A DNA stretch of 64,000 nt from UBA5336 sp964506685 (GTDB lineage Bacteria > Pseudomonadota > Alphaproteobacteria > Caulobacterales > Hyphomonadaceae): the NCBI GenBank assembly GCA_964506685.1, contig CAZDMQ010000010.1, positions 4,091 to 68,090 on the forward strand. Direction: 5' to 3'. Of the stretch, positions 63,046 to 64,000 are shown piece by piece. The translations under genes and the position numbers were made by a program. Positions within the stretch are counted from its first letter, which is position 1, and every line of letters begins with the position of its first letter. A model generated the notes under the pieces. It did no database searches. It was not told the DNA's origin and saw only the letters and a program-made list of their open reading frames with translations.

Positions 63046-64000
63046 CCATCGAGCCCCGCGAGGACCTCGAGCACGACCCGGTTTACCGCCTCGGGCGCTT
63101 CCTGCTGCACCCAGTGACCAATGCCGGGAATGAGCACATTCGCCCGCAGGTCCCGCAAGTAGTCAGGCATCTTCTGGAGCGAACCGGCGGCCATCGCGAT
63201 GACGCCATCGCGCTCGCCGGCGACGAAGAAGGACGGCTGGTCGATATGGTCCGGCGCACCGGCGGTGAGCTCCCAGGTGAGGTCATGATTGCGGTAGTAA
63301 TTGAGCGGACCGCGCATGCCCGACCGGGTGAACTCACCGGTGTAGAAATCGAGATCGGCCTCGCTCAGCCACGGCGGCAGGGTCTCGGGCTCGGGCAGGT
63401 TCGAGAACATGTCCTCGTCCGGCCCCTTCGGCGGCAGGGAGGACAGGTCGGTCTCGCCGCCGGCCATCACCAGGAACTTCTTCAGCGCAAGGCGGATGTC
63501 GGCCTCGAACTCGGCCTCGGCAACGCCCGGCTCGAAGAAATAGAGCTGGTAGAAGAACTGGCCCCTGAACATCTCGCGCATGACCGCCATCGGCGGCAGG
63601 GGCGGACGCGGCATGAACGGCACCGACATGCCGCCGACCGCGCGCACCCTGTCCGGATGATACAGGGCGCAGGCCCAGGCCGTGGGCGCGCCCCAGTCAT
63701 GGCCAATGACCACCGCTGTCTCATGGCCCAGGGCATCGATCAGGCCGATGATGTCCTTGCGCACCTCGACCTGGTTATACGCCTCGATGGCGTCCGGCCG
63801 GTCGCTCTTGCCATAGCCGCGCATGTCGGGGGCCACGACATGATAGCCGGCAGCGGCCAGCGGGGCGAACTGGTGCCGCCAGGAATACCAGCTCTCGGGA
63901 AACCCGTGGACCAGAAGGACCAGGGGCCCCTCGCCCGCCTCGGCAATGTTCAGCTCGATGCCATTGGTCCCGACCCGGCGCTGGGAGACGCCCGGCCAGC
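63042..64000 (-). CDS. Epoxide-hydrolase-like alpha/beta hydrolase (5' end outside window)
   Basis: At least 319 codons in frame to the edge. VHGFPESWYSWRHQFAPLAAAG (oxyanion HGxP motif), PDMRGYGKSDRPDAIEAY, nucleophile GHDWGAPTAW (Asp) and C-terminal PGIGHWVQQEAPEAVNRVV with the His. These are typical of soluble epoxide hydrolases and fluoroacetate/haloalkane-type relatives. The start codon lies beyond base 64000. First gene of the three-gene unit with the FAD oxidoreductase and TetR. Confidence 0.88.
   Translation of the reverse strand, partial: WPGVSQRRVGTNGIELNIAEAGEGPLVLLVHGFPESWYSWRHQFAPLAAAGYHVVAPDMRGYGKSDRPDAIEAYNQVEVRKDIIGLIDALGHETAVVIGHDWGAPTAWACALYHPDRVRAVGGMSVPFMPRPPLPPMAVMREMFRGQFFYQLYFFEPGVAEAEFEADIRLALKKFLVMAGGETDLSSLPPKGPDEDMFSNLPEPETLPPWLSEADLDFYTGEFTRSGMRGPLNYYRNHDLTWELTAGAPDHIDQPSFFVAGERDGVIAMAAGSLQKMPDYLRDLRANVLIPGIGHWVQQEAPEAVNRVVLEVLAGLDG

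Overview
This GC-rich window looks like chromosome from an alphaproteobacterium, probably of the Caulobacterales/Maricaulales type. This is an inference from gene content and order: serS-surE-pcm-yajC-secD-secF, a SUF operon of the order cysteine desulfurase-sufB-C-D-S-T-A, a PodJ-like polar protein preceded by a perfect CtrA box, and TonB-dependent uptake. No rRNA, tRNA, CRISPR array, insertion sequence or intact prophage was seen. Most genes are ordinary housekeeping or catabolic genes. The unusual material is in small genes, domain fusions, control sites and decayed toxin genes.

1-7.9 kb: a minus-strand beta-oxidation block (MerR regulator, two acyl-CoA dehydrogenases, thiolase, FadJ-type multifunctional enzyme). 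Three tiny membrane-protein genes are interleaved by overlapping stop/start codons. The MerR gene and the dehydrogenase operon share a 21-bp ACGT-containing operator. A deleted vapC lies between the two dehydrogenases. 8-12.6 kb: a 1475-aa PodJ-like coiled-coil/Sel1/peptidoglycan-binding protein. 12.7-19.4 kb: orphan pdeM, a phoD phosphatase behind a TonB receptor with a candidate Pho box, and an NADH:flavin oxidoreductase. 19.7-23.9 kb: parE, a frameshifted ccdB with a possible ccdA scar, an unknown protein and a VOC protein.

24-28.8 kb: a minus-strand unit of DUF1499, TelA-like, DUF6384-like and coiled-coil/Gly-rich proteins of unknown joint role. 28.9-34.6 kb: an acyl-CoA synthetase, a lipoprotein glycerophosphodiesterase and a pair of amidohydrolases, the second of which has lost its metal ligands. 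34.6-40.7 kb: secretion (secDF-yajC) and stationary-phase repair (pcm, surE) genes plus serS. The serS gene carries an AT-rich, hairpin-forming in-frame insert.

40.8-47.5 kb: leucine-degradation genes (both methylcrotonyl-CoA carboxylase subunits and an enoyl-CoA hydratase) with a TIR-DUF805 membrane fusion translationally coupled to the hydratase. 47.7-48.9 kb: a GH19 cell-wall hydrolase. 48.9-56.5 kb: the SUF Fe-S assembly operon with an extra 81-aa gene. 56.8-60.7 kb: an alpha/beta hydrolase, two tandem sulfotransferases behind a sigma-54-type promoter, and an unknown membrane protein. 60.7-64 kb: epoxide-hydrolase-like protein, FAD oxidoreductase and TetR regulator, overlapping or nearly so; the first gene runs off the window.
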